Assembly (NCBI GenBank): GCA_016795105.1
Contig: JAEUIH010000005.1
Span: 9,220-73,219 of the forward strand
Source of the DNA: Planctomyces sp.
GTDB taxonomy: Bacteria; Planctomycetota; Planctomycetia; Planctomycetales; Planctomycetaceae
Reading direction: 5' to 3'
Length of the DNA: 64,000 nt
The notes under the pieces are model-generated. The model was given only the letters and a program-made list of their open reading frames with translations. It was not told the origin of the DNA and made no database searches. This document shows, piece by piece, positions 35,391 to 47,368 of this stretch. Each line of letters opens with the position of its first letter. Position 1 is the stretch's first letter. The translations under genes were made by a program, and so were the position numbers.

Positions 35391-37163
35391 CTACTCAGCC
35401 GGAAGTCGAGACAAGAGCCACTGAACTCTGATGCGTTCAGGGTTTGCTTCCTGATCAGCCTGAACCAGAAGTTCTCGAGCAGGGGGCAGGTCATTCGATT
35501 CAATCAACAGAATTGCTTCACAGATCATCGACGGATAGACCCACTTTTCTTCCGGATATTGTCGGCGGTAGTTCCGCAGCGTCGTGACTGCAGCACCCGT
35601 ATCACCTCTTGAAACCTGACACAATGACGTCCAGTACAGAGTATCGCTGGTTGCTCCGCGATGCACAGACCGGATGGCTTCCGGAAGAGCCACTTCTGCC
35701 GTGGCAATCTTCTTGTCGGTGACTTTGATCTCAACTTCAATTGACTCTTCCATACTGGCAAGTCGAACCTGCTGCAGCTGCTGAAGCATACTGATATCAG
35801 CAACTCCCGCGATCTGTTCAATCCTGGCCTTCAGGAGTCGGCGGGAAGGCTTACCGAACATCTCCTCGCTGGATTCCGTCATCTTCTGGATGCGTTCTTC
35901 CAGAATTTGAATCCGTCGAGCCATCATCACTTCCTCAGACTGACCATCCTCCGTGAATCCCGGATCATTGACGAGCGAATCCGATTTCAGTGGATCTCGT
36001 TCAAACGGCGTATCAAATGGCCGCATGAGATCTCGATATTGCTGTTTCTGATCTTCTGCGAGTGAGTTTGCACTGATGACCGCCATCTCCGGGTATTCCC
36101 AGATTGCAATCTGATCTTTCGTCCACGCGCCACCTGAAGCACCGACAACACGTTCGATCAATGGCTGAATCTCACTGTTGCCGCCTGCCAACTCCTCATA
36201 AAGTACGGCAGCCTTATCTGCGTTGAGCCCTGCCTGAAGTATGTTCATGCGAGGCGCAAAGGCCGCTGGCTGAGCAATCAAACGAACCCGACATCCTTTC
36301 CATCGCTCGCCAGCACTCAGCGCTTCCATTCCAGCCGGTTTGGTCACGATCGGGCCAGCGTCTTCCGCAGTTGGTACAGCAGTTCCGCGCAGAGGGTCAA
36401 ACAGCAGAACCTGATTGTCGGCAATGACAGCCACAAGCTGCTGGCAAATCTCCGGCAGACTCGAAGAACCTTCCGTCGGCGGTGCGTCTGTTTCCAGCAA
36501 CACTGCATCGATTTGTCTTTGTCGCAAAGCTTCAGCGAAGATCCAGATTCGATCTTCAGGGCGTCCGCGGCCGGTGACGAGCACTTCATAGAGACCAACG
36601 GGCACACGCTGTTCGGACTGAGGCAGAATCGCAACGAAACGGACCAGCTCATTAAACAGCCGAACAACGCGATCCGTGTCGGATGCAAATCCGGCGGAAG
36701 TGGCGGCATCCGCCTTCTCCCACGTGGCCCCGGCAAAATCACCCAGCAACAGACAGTCGCGAATGTAGTTCGCGTCCGATTCCGTAAATCTCGCAGATCC
36801 GGCAAGTCTCAAGACCTGCGATGAAAGCAGCTTCTGATTCATGTCACTAACTGCTGCCACGCGTTTCTCTTCCGGAACACAGGTCGTCAGCCAGTCATTC
36901 AGGCCCCCGACAACGGCATCTGGTCGCGTGAGCGTAGCCATTGCCTGAGGCTCCAACAGTCCGACGGCCGTTGCCAGTTTCTTTTCACAGCGTTCTCTGT
37001 CCGAGGCGGCTGCATCTTTTTCGGCTGTCGGCGTCGTCGCTGAAGAATTCGGAGTACTGCCTCCGCATCCAATAACAGATGTGAGCAGACATGTTGCTGC
37101 AGCAACTGAAGATAATCGTATGGACCAGGTCCGGATGATCGGGCGACAGAACGTTAGTGTCAC
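35391..37163 (-). CDS. Predicted lipoprotein, unknown function
   Basis: 590 residues from GTG 37163. The lipobox is LLTSVIGCGG, with Cys33 the likely lipidated residue, followed by a Ser/Thr/Ala-rich linker. The body is helical; a stretch near 190-265 (GLYEVLVTGRGRPEDRIWIFAEALRQ in two halves, then NQVLLFDPLRGTAVP) resembles transglutaminase-like planctomycete proteins, but I see no clear Cys-His-Asp triad. The C-terminus (about 500-590) looks like TPR helices. It may function at the outer membrane or periplasmic face. It lies 77 bases downstream of kdsA on the same strand, and could share its transcript. Confidence 0.7.
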   Translation of the reverse strand: MTLTFCRPIIRTWSIRLSSVAAATCLLTSVIGCGGSTPNSSATTPTAEKDAAASDRERCEKKLATAVGLLEPQAMATLTRPDAVVGGLNDWLTTCVPEEKRVAAVSDMNQKLLSSQVLRLAGSARFTESDANYIRDCLLLGDFAGATWEKADAATSAGFASDTDRVVRLFNELVRFVAILPQSEQRVPVGLYEVLVTGRGRPEDRIWIFAEALRQRQIDAVLLETDAPPTEGSSSLPEICQQLVAVIADNQVLLFDPLRGTAVPTAEDAGPIVTKPAGMEALSAGERWKGCRVRLIAQPAAFAPRMNILQAGLNADKAAVLYEELAGGNSEIQPLIERVVGASGGAWTKDQIAIWEYPEMAVISANSLAEDQKQQYRDLMRPFDTPFERDPLKSDSLVNDPGFTEDGQSEEVMMARRIQILEERIQKMTESSEEMFGKPSRRLLKARIEQIAGVADISMLQQLQQVRLASMEESIEVEIKVTDKKIATAEVALPEAIRSVHRGATSDTLYWTSLCQVSRGDTGAAVTTLRNYRRQYPEEKWVYPSMICEAILLIESNDLPPARELLVQADQEANPERIRVQWLLSRLPAE

Positions 37164-37240
37164 GAGCAGAATCCGTATTGAACGAAAAGAACGTTGAAGT
37201 CGAACGCAAAGATTAAAAACCAGAAAGGATCCGGCATCTT

Positions 37241-38080
37241 TCAGACACCCAGTGAGATCATGGTGTCACGAAGGATTGTCAGCTGGCGAAGTACCTCTTC
37301 GATCCTGTCCAACTGAAGCATATTGGGACCGTCACTCATTGCCGTATCCGGAGTTGGATGAGTTTCAATGAAGACCGCATCTGCACCGGCAGCGACTGAG
37401 GCTCTGGCCAATGGCAATGCCATCTCCCGCTGGCCGCCTGTGGTTGAACCACCGGGAAGCTGCACGCTGTGAGTCGCATCATAGACCACCGGAACACCAA
37501 ATGATTTCATTACAGGAATACATCGAAAATCGTTGACCAGCCGACCATACCCAAACGTGGTGCCGCGTTCCGTCAGGAGCACATCGTGCAATCCGCGGGC
37601 TCTGCACTTCTTTACGGCGTGCTGAGTATCTTCGGGGGCAACAAACTGCGGTTTTTTGACATTCACGCAGATTTTTCTGGCGACTGCGGCATCGGCGGCA
37701 GCAACGATCAGGTCCGTCTGTCGTGCCAGAAATGCGGGAATCTGAAGAATCGAACACACTTCGGCACAAGGAACCGCCTGAGCAGCTTCGTGAATATCGG
37801 TGGTTGTAGGTAAACCAGTCTTCTGTCGGACCAGGTCCAGCATCCGGAGTCCCTCTTCCATTCCTGGGCCTCGGTAACTGTCGACGCTGGTTCGATTTGC
37901 CTTGTCAAAGCTGGACTTGAACACAATCTGGTACTGCTTCTGGTCCCGAAGTGCTGCCAGTCGGTCCGCAACTTTCAGAACCAGCTCCTCTGATTCCATC
38001 ACACAGGGACCGAGAATAAACAGCAGCGGCTTACCATCCCCAACCACATAGTCCGCGATCCTGACCAGTTTCTTCGTCAC
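37241..38080 (-). CDS. kdsA: 3-deoxy-8-phosphooctulonate (Kdo-8-P) synthase
   Basis: Condenses PEP with arabinose 5-phosphate to Kdo-8-phosphate, the first committed step of the LPS inner-core sugar Kdo. 279 residues, normal length. Motifs: [11 protein letters not shown] (22-32), [55 protein letters not shown] and the C-terminal SDGPNM. Cys26 occupies the position that is Cys in metal-dependent KdsA (Aquifex type) and Asn in the E. coli metal-independent type, so this is predicted metal-dependent. The start is GTG at 38080. An imperfect 19-bp hairpin lies immediately upstream. The enzyme supports a Gram-negative outer membrane with LPS. Confidence 0.93.
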   Translation of the reverse strand: MTKKLVRIADYVVGDGKPLLFILGPCVMESEELVLKVADRLAALRDQKQYQIVFKSSFDKANRTSVDSYRGPGMEEGLRMLDLVRQKTGLPTTTDIHEAAQAVPCAEVCSILQIPAFLARQTDLIVAAADAAVARKICVNVKKPQFVAPEDTQHAVKKCRARGLHDVLLTERGTTFGYGRLVNDFRCIPVMKSFGVPVVYDATHSVQLPGGSTTGGQREMALPLARASVAAGADAVFIETHPTPDTAMSDGPNMLQLDRIEEVLRQLTILRDTMISLGV

Positions 38081-38097
38081 AAAGCCCTCGAATTCAA

Positions 38098-38171
38098 TGA
38101 AATCCGCGAAGATAGTTCACAACCCGCCCCGGGGTGCTCCCGGCCGAATGCACACTATCTCACGGATTTCA
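38098..38171. repeat. Imperfect long hairpin between pckA and kdsA
   Basis: 38098-38116 (TGAAATCCGCGAAGATAGT) pairs with 38154-38171 (ACTATCTCACGGATTTCA) over about 17 bp with a bulge and one G-U pair; the 37-base loop contains a further CCCCGGGG palindrome. It ends 17 bases before the kdsA start and begins 40 bases after the pckA stop on the minus strand. It may be the pckA terminator region or a 5' UTR fold of kdsA; no T-run follows. Confidence 0.55.
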
Positions 38172-38210
38172 CGTATTTACAACGACTCTGTGCCCCTGTT
38201 TTCTGCCTGA

Positions 38211-39800
38211 TCAGCCCTGAGGACCCGACGCAGTCACAGACGCATCCACCTGGTCAGCATACTTCTCAAAGTTCTTTCTGAACAAAGATGCCACCTTTCG
38301 AGCCGTTTCCTCGTAGGCCCAGGCATCTCGCCATGACAGTCTCGGTTGCAGCATTTCGGCCGGCACACCTGGACACTGGGTCACAACGTCCAGCCCCAGA
38401 ATCTGATCACGGACGATCGGTGCGTTTCGAAGCTCACCCGAATGAATCCCGTCGACAATTGCCCGAGTAAACCTGAGAGGCATGCGACTTCCGGTTCCAT
38501 AGGCTCCGCCTGACCAGCCGGTATTCACCAGCCAGACCGCCGAATCGTGCTTTGAGATCTTCTCCGCCAGCAGTTTGGCATATCTTGATGGGTGCAGAAC
38601 CAGAAACGGTCCTCCAAAACACGGAGAGAACGTGGCCTCAGGTTCTGAGACCCCCATTTCCGTACCTGCAACCTTGGCCGTGTAGCCACTGATAAAGTAG
38701 TACATCGCCTGCTCGCGAGTCAGCCGACTAACCGGCGGAAACACGCCAAACGCGTCGCACGTGAGGAAGATCACATCTGAAGGGTGAGTGGCAACACACG
38801 GAATTTTTGCATTACGCATGTGCTCGATCGGATACGCGCCTCGAGTATTCTGGGTGATTGATGTGTCGTTGAAATCCACATGATGAAACGACTTATCGTA
38901 TACCACGTTTTCCAGCACCGCACCAAATCTCAATGCATCAAAAATTTCCGGTTCTGATTCACGCGTCAAATAGACGGCTTTGGCATAACAGCCGCCTTCG
39001 ATGTTGAAGACCCCTTCGTCCGACCACCCATGTTCGTCGTCACCAATCAACGCACGCTTCGGATCTGCGGACAATGTGGTCTTGCCGGTTCCGGAAAGAC
39101 CAAACAACACTGATGACCGCCCCGTCTGCCGATCACACGTCGCAGAACAGTGCATGGAAAGAATATTCCGGGTTGGCAGCAGATAGTTCATGTAGGTGAA
39201 CACTGCCTTCTTCATTTCACCGGCATACTCTGTACCCAGCAAAACAACTTCACGACTGTCCAGACTCAGATCGACGCTTGTCCGGGATGTCATTCCCGTC
39301 GTGTAGCGATTCGCAGGAAATCCTCCCGCGTTGTAAATCACAAAGTCAGGTTCACCAAACGTCTCCAGTTCCTCGACCGTTGGACGAATCAGCATGTTGT
39401 GCATAAACAGCGCGTGATACGGTCGAGCACAAATCACACGAACCTTCAGTCGAGTTGATGCTTCCCAGCCAGCAAACGCATCAACACAGTAAATTCGCGG
39501 CCGTGTGTTCAGGTAGTCGATCGCACGCTCTCGATTGATCGAAAACGTCATCTCATCCAGCGGAAAATTGACCGGCCCCCACCATACATCCTTTTCCGAT
39601 GATGCATCCCGGACAACTCGCTTATCCTTTGGCGATCGGCCAGTCTTCTCGCCGGAATACGCAATCAAACATCCCGTATCCGAGATGCTTGTACCGGGCT
39701 CATGTCGTATGGCTTCCTCATACAGACTGCTCGGCCCAAGGTTCCGACAAACATCCTTAACTGTGATTCCATGCGCTCGCAGATCAAATGACTTTTCCAC
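38211..39800 (-). CDS. pckA: Phosphoenolpyruvate carboxykinase (ATP)
   Basis: Converts oxaloacetate and ATP to PEP, ADP and CO2, the entry of gluconeogenesis. 529 residues, the usual size. Motifs: YSGEKTGRSPKDKRVV (about 49-64), the kinase-1a loop FGLSGTGKTTLSADP, the kinase-2/metal-binding GDDEHGW, and the adenine-binding GWSGGAYGTGSRMPLRFTRA. The start is GTG at 39800 with GAGGA about 9 bases upstream. A perfect 13-bp inverted repeat lies 100-130 bases upstream. Together with pyc this gene sets flux through the PEP-pyruvate-oxaloacetate node. Confidence 0.95.
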   Translation of the reverse strand: MEKSFDLRAHGITVKDVCRNLGPSSLYEEAIRHEPGTSISDTGCLIAYSGEKTGRSPKDKRVVRDASSEKDVWWGPVNFPLDEMTFSINRERAIDYLNTRPRIYCVDAFAGWEASTRLKVRVICARPYHALFMHNMLIRPTVEELETFGEPDFVIYNAGGFPANRYTTGMTSRTSVDLSLDSREVVLLGTEYAGEMKKAVFTYMNYLLPTRNILSMHCSATCDRQTGRSSVLFGLSGTGKTTLSADPKRALIGDDEHGWSDEGVFNIEGGCYAKAVYLTRESEPEIFDALRFGAVLENVVYDKSFHHVDFNDTSITQNTRGAYPIEHMRNAKIPCVATHPSDVIFLTCDAFGVFPPVSRLTREQAMYYFISGYTAKVAGTEMGVSEPEATFSPCFGGPFLVLHPSRYAKLLAEKISKHDSAVWLVNTGWSGGAYGTGSRMPLRFTRAIVDGIHSGELRNAPIVRDQILGLDVVTQCPGVPAEMLQPRLSWRDAWAYEETARKVASLFRKNFEKYADQVDASVTASGPQG

Positions 39801-39899
39801 TGTTTGTGTTCCTCACACAGATAGGTGTGTTACGCTCGCAATGCTGGACGCAGCTCCTGCGCTGCAATCTATCAGACATCACGCGATTTCGCATGCCAT

Positions 39900-39930
39900 G
39901 AGCACATGTGTCGATTTGACACATGTGCTC
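39900..39930. promoter_or_regulatory. Perfect 13-bp inverted repeat (operator or terminator)
   Basis: GAGCACATGTGTC-GATTT-GACACATGTGCTC. The arms match without mismatch. On the minus strand it lies 127 bases after the gyrB stop and 100 bases before the pckA start. No T-run follows on either strand, which disfavours a simple intrinsic terminator and leaves open a dimeric-regulator binding site for pckA. Confidence 0.6.
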
Positions 39931-40056
39931 CGAATTGGGCTCCCTTTGTGCGTCTCTGCACAAATTCAGCTCCCATTCATGCCTGAACCCAAATGCAACA
40001 CTTTCCGTACCCGAATTGATCGCGATTCTTCAATTCCCAGGTTTCAGCGGAACAGA

Positions 40057-42898
<2,842 letters not shown>

Positions 42899-42942
42899 CC
42901 CGTCGACTTTCTTCTGCCTTCGGCCTGTTCAGCTTTTCCTGA

Positions 42943-44055
42943 CTAGCGGTCGCGGGACAACGGCATGATGACATAAGTATATGAGTCTTCTACCCGGAAT
43001 ACTGCTGCGGTGTCAGCATCCGTCAGCTGCAGTTCCACCAGCGCGTCCTGAGAAAGTACTCGGAGGAATTCCGACACATAACGAGGATCAAACGTGATGC
43101 GAATCTCGCTGTGATCATATTCAATCGGAAGCTCCACACGTGACTCCCCAACATCATTCGCCTGGCTGCAAAGCGTGAGAGTCGATTCCGCAAACAGGAA
43201 GTCAACACCACGACTCTCTTCATCAGTAATGATCTGAGACTGTCGCACGGCCGCAAGAAATGGTGCAACCGGAAGCGGTATGTTGACCGCCCCGGTTCGT
43301 GGAATAACGTCTCTGTAACGAGGGAACCGACCTTCAACCAGACGGCTGTAGACCGTGCAGGATCCCGTTCGCATCAGCACATCATTGTCCCGAACGGCGA
43401 TATCAACAAACTCTGCGTTGGGATCAATTGACCTCTCCAGCAATGACATCGCCTTGGTCGGCACGACAGTAGTCTTCTCCGGTGCCTTTGGCTTACCAAC
43501 TCGCTCACAAACGGATGTTGTCACTGCCAGTCGCCGACTGTCGGTCGCAGCCAGTGTCAGTGTTCCTTCGCCAAATTCCATTAACAGGCCGCCCAGTGCG
43601 TACCGAGTACTTTCCGTATCGGTCGCAAATGCTGTTCTGCGGATCATTTGACGAAACACCGGAGCCGGAACTCGGAAATAATCCGTCTCACTGAATTCCG
43701 GAACTGGTGGGTATTCCAGAGGATCTTCCGATGACAACTGAAACCGAGATCCTGCACCTTTCAGGATCAAAGCGCGTTCGTTGACTTCGATCTCCAGCCG
43801 CTCATCATGCAGCTCTCGAAGAATGGAAGAAACTCGCTGAGTCGGCAGCAGTGCAGACCCATCCGAATTCGTCTGAACGCCCTCCACTCGACTGCGGATG
43901 GCAATCTCCTGGTCTGTTCCAACAAGCTCAACACCTGAACTGCTGACAGACATGAAGACGTTCTTCAGAATGTCTTTGGGGGTTCGGGAGGGAACCGCTG
44001 AAGCCGCAGCCGAAAATGCGTTTGAAAACAAAGCGCGATCACAGGTAAGTTGCAT
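42943..44055 (-). CDS. dnaN: DNA polymerase III beta sliding clamp
   Basis: Ring-shaped processivity clamp. 370 residues in three clamp domains: N-terminal MQLTCDRALFSNAFSAAASAVPSRTPKDIL, a middle domain with FRQMIRRTAFATDTESTRYALGG, and a C-terminal domain ending in the canonical ..YTYVIMPLSRDR. Length is normal. It heads the minus-strand unit dnaN-dciA-gyrB. dnaA and recF are not next to it; the 229 bases upstream are a divergent spacer in which I see no convincing DnaA-box cluster. Confidence 0.95.
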   Translation of the reverse strand: MQLTCDRALFSNAFSAAASAVPSRTPKDILKNVFMSVSSSGVELVGTDQEIAIRSRVEGVQTNSDGSALLPTQRVSSILRELHDERLEIEVNERALILKGAGSRFQLSSEDPLEYPPVPEFSETDYFRVPAPVFRQMIRRTAFATDTESTRYALGGLLMEFGEGTLTLAATDSRRLAVTTSVCERVGKPKAPEKTTVVPTKAMSLLERSIDPNAEFVDIAVRDNDVLMRTGSCTVYSRLVEGRFPRYRDVIPRTGAVNIPLPVAPFLAAVRQSQIITDEESRGVDFLFAESTLTLCSQANDVGESRVELPIEYDHSEIRITFDPRYVSEFLRVLSQDALVELQLTDADTAAVFRVEDSYTYVIMPLSRDR

Positions 44056-44284
44056 AAATCAGGGCACCAGTCGAGCATAAAACAAAGCGACAGAATCCAT
44101 CCGGTTCAAACTCCGTCAGAACCCACAAATTCTAGCAGAATCACAGCATTCCTGGTATCAATTCAGGGGTCTCTTTCCCAGGTTCCTGAACACCCTCGTT
44201 TCGCCGGATTTCCATATCCTGATTTTTCCGGGTATCGTTCGGGCCGTCTGTCATACTGGTTGCGAGTTTCGGGAGTTCAGTCGC

Positions 44285-47200
44285 ATGCCTTTTTCCCGCG
44301 TTTTGTGCCTGCTGGCTCTGGCCGTCTGCACGTTTCAGGACCCTCCACCGAATCCGGATCTTGTTCAATCCATCGAACAACAAAGAGGGGGCCGTCACTG
44401 GATTGACCAAAAGACGGATCCCCCAAAGTCCCCTGAGGAATCTAAGGCCTGCTTCGAAATCGAACCAGGGCACGAGATCCAGCTGATTGCCGCGGAACCC
44501 ATAGTGCTGGATCCCGTGGCAATTGACTTCGATCGAACCGGCCGGATGTTCGTGGCTGAGTACAGCGATTATCCGGTGGGCCCGCCGGACGCAGCTGCCC
44601 CGAAACTTTCGAGGGTGGTTCTTCTGTCCGACACAGATCACAACCACCAGATGGACACCCGTGTCGTTTTCGCAGATCATCTGGCATTCTGCCACAGCCT
44701 GATGTGCCTCTACGACGGTGTTCTCGCATGCACGGAAACAGAAATCCTGTTTCTGAAAGACACCGATTCGGATGGTGTCGCAGATATTCGCGAGGTCTGG
44801 TTCGACGGCTTTGAACCAGCTCACCCGCAAATGCAGATCGGATGCCCTCGATGGGGGTTCGACAACTGGATTTACCTCACCTATGGCCCAGGTAAAATCC
44901 GTTGCCGTCGCCCTGGTTTTGAAACCGCCGATCCCGTCCCCACTTCACATCTCGACTTCCGGTTTCACCCGGTCACGATGAAATTCGAGTCCATCACCGG
45001 ACTGGGACAGTTTGGCAACACGATCGACAACGAAGGACACCGCTTCTTCAGCACAAATCGTAACCCAATCATGACGGATGTGATCCCGCGTTCCACAATG
45101 TCAAGAAACCCGTTTCTGGCCATTCCGGTCGGACATACTGACGTTGGGCCGGGAGGCGAACAAACTCGTGTCTATCCACTGGTCGCGATGAAAAGTAATT
45201 GGCTATCTCACGCCGGGACCCATACCTCCGCATGTGGCGTAACCGCGTACCGAGGCGACTTGTTCGACAGCACCTTCCAGCACAGTGTCTTTGCCTGTGA
45301 ACCTGTTGGACACCTGGTGACTCGTTCGGTCGTCCAGCCGGATGGAGCCACACTAACATCCATGCGTGCACGTCCGGATCGCGACTTTATCGCATCTACG
45401 GACACATGGTTTCGCCCGGCGAGTCTTGCAACTGGTCCAGATGGTGCTTTGTACCTCGCGGATATGTATCGTCTGTGGGTCGAACACCCGAAGTTTGTTC
45501 CCGAAGACGTCGCAGCAAAAATGGATTGGAGAGCTGGCGAAGATCGAGGACGCATCTGGAGGATCATCCCAAAAGACTCATGGTTGCCTCGCCCACTCCC
45601 ATCAACCGATACCTCAGAGAACCTCATTGAACTTCTTAAAGATGCATCCAGCTGGCGAAGAGGCCTGGCACACCGGCTACTGGTTGAACGTTTCGCACAG
45701 GATCTCATTCCTCAACTGAGCAACCTTCTCACCGACCCAAACTCCGGACCGCACACCCGAGTTCACGCCCTTTGGGTTCTCAGCGCATTGAATGCACTCA
45801 CGCCTGAACGACTTGTCGCCGTTCTGAATGACGATTCACCTCTGGTTCGACGACATGCCGTTCGGGCAGCGGGACTAATTCCGGGCGACCTGTTTGTCTC
45901 GGTACAGTACGAGTCTGTACGAAGCTCACTTACCCGTCGGATCTTTGATGCTGATCCAGCCGTGCAGCTCGAAGCAATGATCGCACTCCCCCCAACATCG
46001 GTGACCTCCTATGGTCTGATGCTGGGCGATGCGTTGGCGGATCGAATTCAGGATCGCTGGCTGCGCTCAGCCGCTCTTTCAGCTTCCGCGGAATGCAGCG
46101 GGGATATCATTCAATCACTTCTCCGACACTGGTTGAGTCCGGTTCATGCAAAGTCGAAGAAGGCGACAACGGAAACAGCCGCTTCGGGTACAGACGTCAT
46201 ATCGGCGAAGACCGAGTTTCTTCAGCAACTTGCACAGATCGTCGCCACACGCGGAGACACTGCGGAAGTCCAGTCACTTCTCAAACAGCTTGGAAGCGAT
46301 TCGTCAAAACCAAACTGGTGGCAAACCGCGATTCTGACGGGGTTCGCTCAGGGACTTCCGGGAACTCGCAATCCACAGCTTCCAAAGAGCTTTTCAGCGA
46401 TGCTCGAGTCTCCGCCAGCGAACCTTATGGAGATCATTCAGCCCATCCGTTCTTTGATGTCAACCGCGGGCGAAGTGAGTCTGGATGCCTCTCAACCAGA
46501 CGAGATCAGAGTCGCAGCGATCCAGTTATTGCCGTTTCAGCCGGGCGATACTTTGAACAAGGCAGTCCACCAGCTGATCCAGTCCGGACAACCGCTTGCA
46601 TGTCAACTGGCGGCTTTCGATGCGATTCGGAAAACCGGAAGAAGTGATCTTGCCCTCACAGCCCTCGACCAATGGAGCGATCTCAGCCCGCAGGTTCGTT
46701 CCCAGGCCCTGGACCTCCTTTTGATTCGCAATGAAACGATTCTTCGACTTCTGGCTGCAATGAAGACCGGTACAGTTTCAGCATCATCGATGAGTATCGA
46801 CCAGAGGCTCCGCCTGCTGCAGTCTACTGATGTCGAAATCAAAACCGCGGCCGCCGAGCTGTTCGGCGGAACTGTTTCGTCGGACAGGAAGAAAGTGGCT
46901 GACGAATATGCAGCCGCCCTCGACATGAAATCGTCGGCTCAAACTGGCGCTATGGTCTTTCAGAAATCCTGTTCCAAATGCCACCGGATTCAGGGAGTCG
47001 GACATCAGGTTGGGCCAGACATCAGTGATACTCGAAACCGAGCTCGTGATGCTCTGCTTTATGACATTCTTGACCCCAATCGTCGAGTCGATCCGCAATT
47101 TACAGAGTATGTGATTCAGACCGAGGATGGTCGAACAATGGCAGGACTCCTGGTTTCAGAAGACAGTACAAATGTCGTTCTGAAACAGGCCGAAGGTGTC

Positions 47201-47353
47201 ATACAGACAATCGGACGAGCCGACATCGAGGTCATGAAATCAACCAACAGGTCACTAATGCCCGAAGGGATCGAGAAGGATCTCAATGTTCAGCAAATGG
47301 CTGACCTGCTCGAGTTCCTGAAGACTCAATCGGTCCCCGGATCAACCCCCTGA
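44285..47353 (+). CDS. PVC-type haem-binding protein (dehydrogenase propeller, HEAT repeats, cytochrome c domain)
   Basis: 1022 residues with a signal peptide (about 1-18). Residues about 45-390 form the membrane-bound dehydrogenase propeller common in planctomycetes and verrucomicrobia (LIAAEPIVLDPVAIDFDRTG, NWIYLTYGPG, HRFFSTNRNP). Residues about 430-860 are HEAT-like repeats (DDSPLVRRHAVRAAGLI). The C-terminus carries one class I cytochrome c domain with CSKCH at 896-900 and a distal LMPEG methionine. Such proteins are thought to oxidise sugars or alcohols in the periplasm and pass electrons to cytochromes, but enzymatic proof is scarce. Divergent from dnaN. Confidence 0.88.
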   Translation: MPFSRVLCLLALAVCTFQDPPPNPDLVQSIEQQRGGRHWIDQKTDPPKSPEESKACFEIEPGHEIQLIAAEPIVLDPVAIDFDRTGRMFVAEYSDYPVGPPDAAAPKLSRVVLLSDTDHNHQMDTRVVFADHLAFCHSLMCLYDGVLACTETEILFLKDTDSDGVADIREVWFDGFEPAHPQMQIGCPRWGFDNWIYLTYGPGKIRCRRPGFETADPVPTSHLDFRFHPVTMKFESITGLGQFGNTIDNEGHRFFSTNRNPIMTDVIPRSTMSRNPFLAIPVGHTDVGPGGEQTRVYPLVAMKSNWLSHAGTHTSACGVTAYRGDLFDSTFQHSVFACEPVGHLVTRSVVQPDGATLTSMRARPDRDFIASTDTWFRPASLATGPDGALYLADMYRLWVEHPKFVPEDVAAKMDWRAGEDRGRIWRIIPKDSWLPRPLPSTDTSENLIELLKDASSWRRGLAHRLLVERFAQDLIPQLSNLLTDPNSGPHTRVHALWVLSALNALTPERLVAVLNDDSPLVRRHAVRAAGLIPGDLFVSVQYESVRSSLTRRIFDADPAVQLEAMIALPPTSVTSYGLMLGDALADRIQDRWLRSAALSASAECSGDIIQSLLRHWLSPVHAKSKKATTETAASGTDVISAKTEFLQQLAQIVATRGDTAEVQSLLKQLGSDSSKPNWWQTAILTGFAQGLPGTRNPQLPKSFSAMLESPPANLMEIIQPIRSLMSTAGEVSLDASQPDEIRVAAIQLLPFQPGDTLNKAVHQLIQSGQPLACQLAAFDAIRKTGRSDLALTALDQWSDLSPQVRSQALDLLLIRNETILRLLAAMKTGTVSASSMSIDQRLRLLQSTDVEIKTAAAELFGGTVSSDRKKVADEYAAALDMKSSAQTGAMVFQKSCSKCHRIQGVGHQVGPDISDTRNRARDALLYDILDPNRRVDPQFTEYVIQTEDGRTMAGLLVSEDSTNVVLKQAEGVIQTIGRADIEVMKSTNRSLMPEGIEKDLNVQQMADLLEFLKTQSVPGSTP

Positions 47354-47368
47354 TCAAGCCCGGGGGTT
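47344..47368. terminator. Shared hairpin between convergent genes
   Basis: AACCCCC (47344-47350) pairs with GGGGGTT (47362-47368), the stem reaching into both stop codons of the PVC haem gene and trxB, which are only 13 bp apart. It could act as a compact bidirectional terminator, though no long T-run follows. Confidence 0.5.

Noticed and set aside
44056-44284. Replication origin next to dnaN
   Set aside because: No cluster of TTATNCACA-like DnaA boxes or AT-rich unwinding block was seen.
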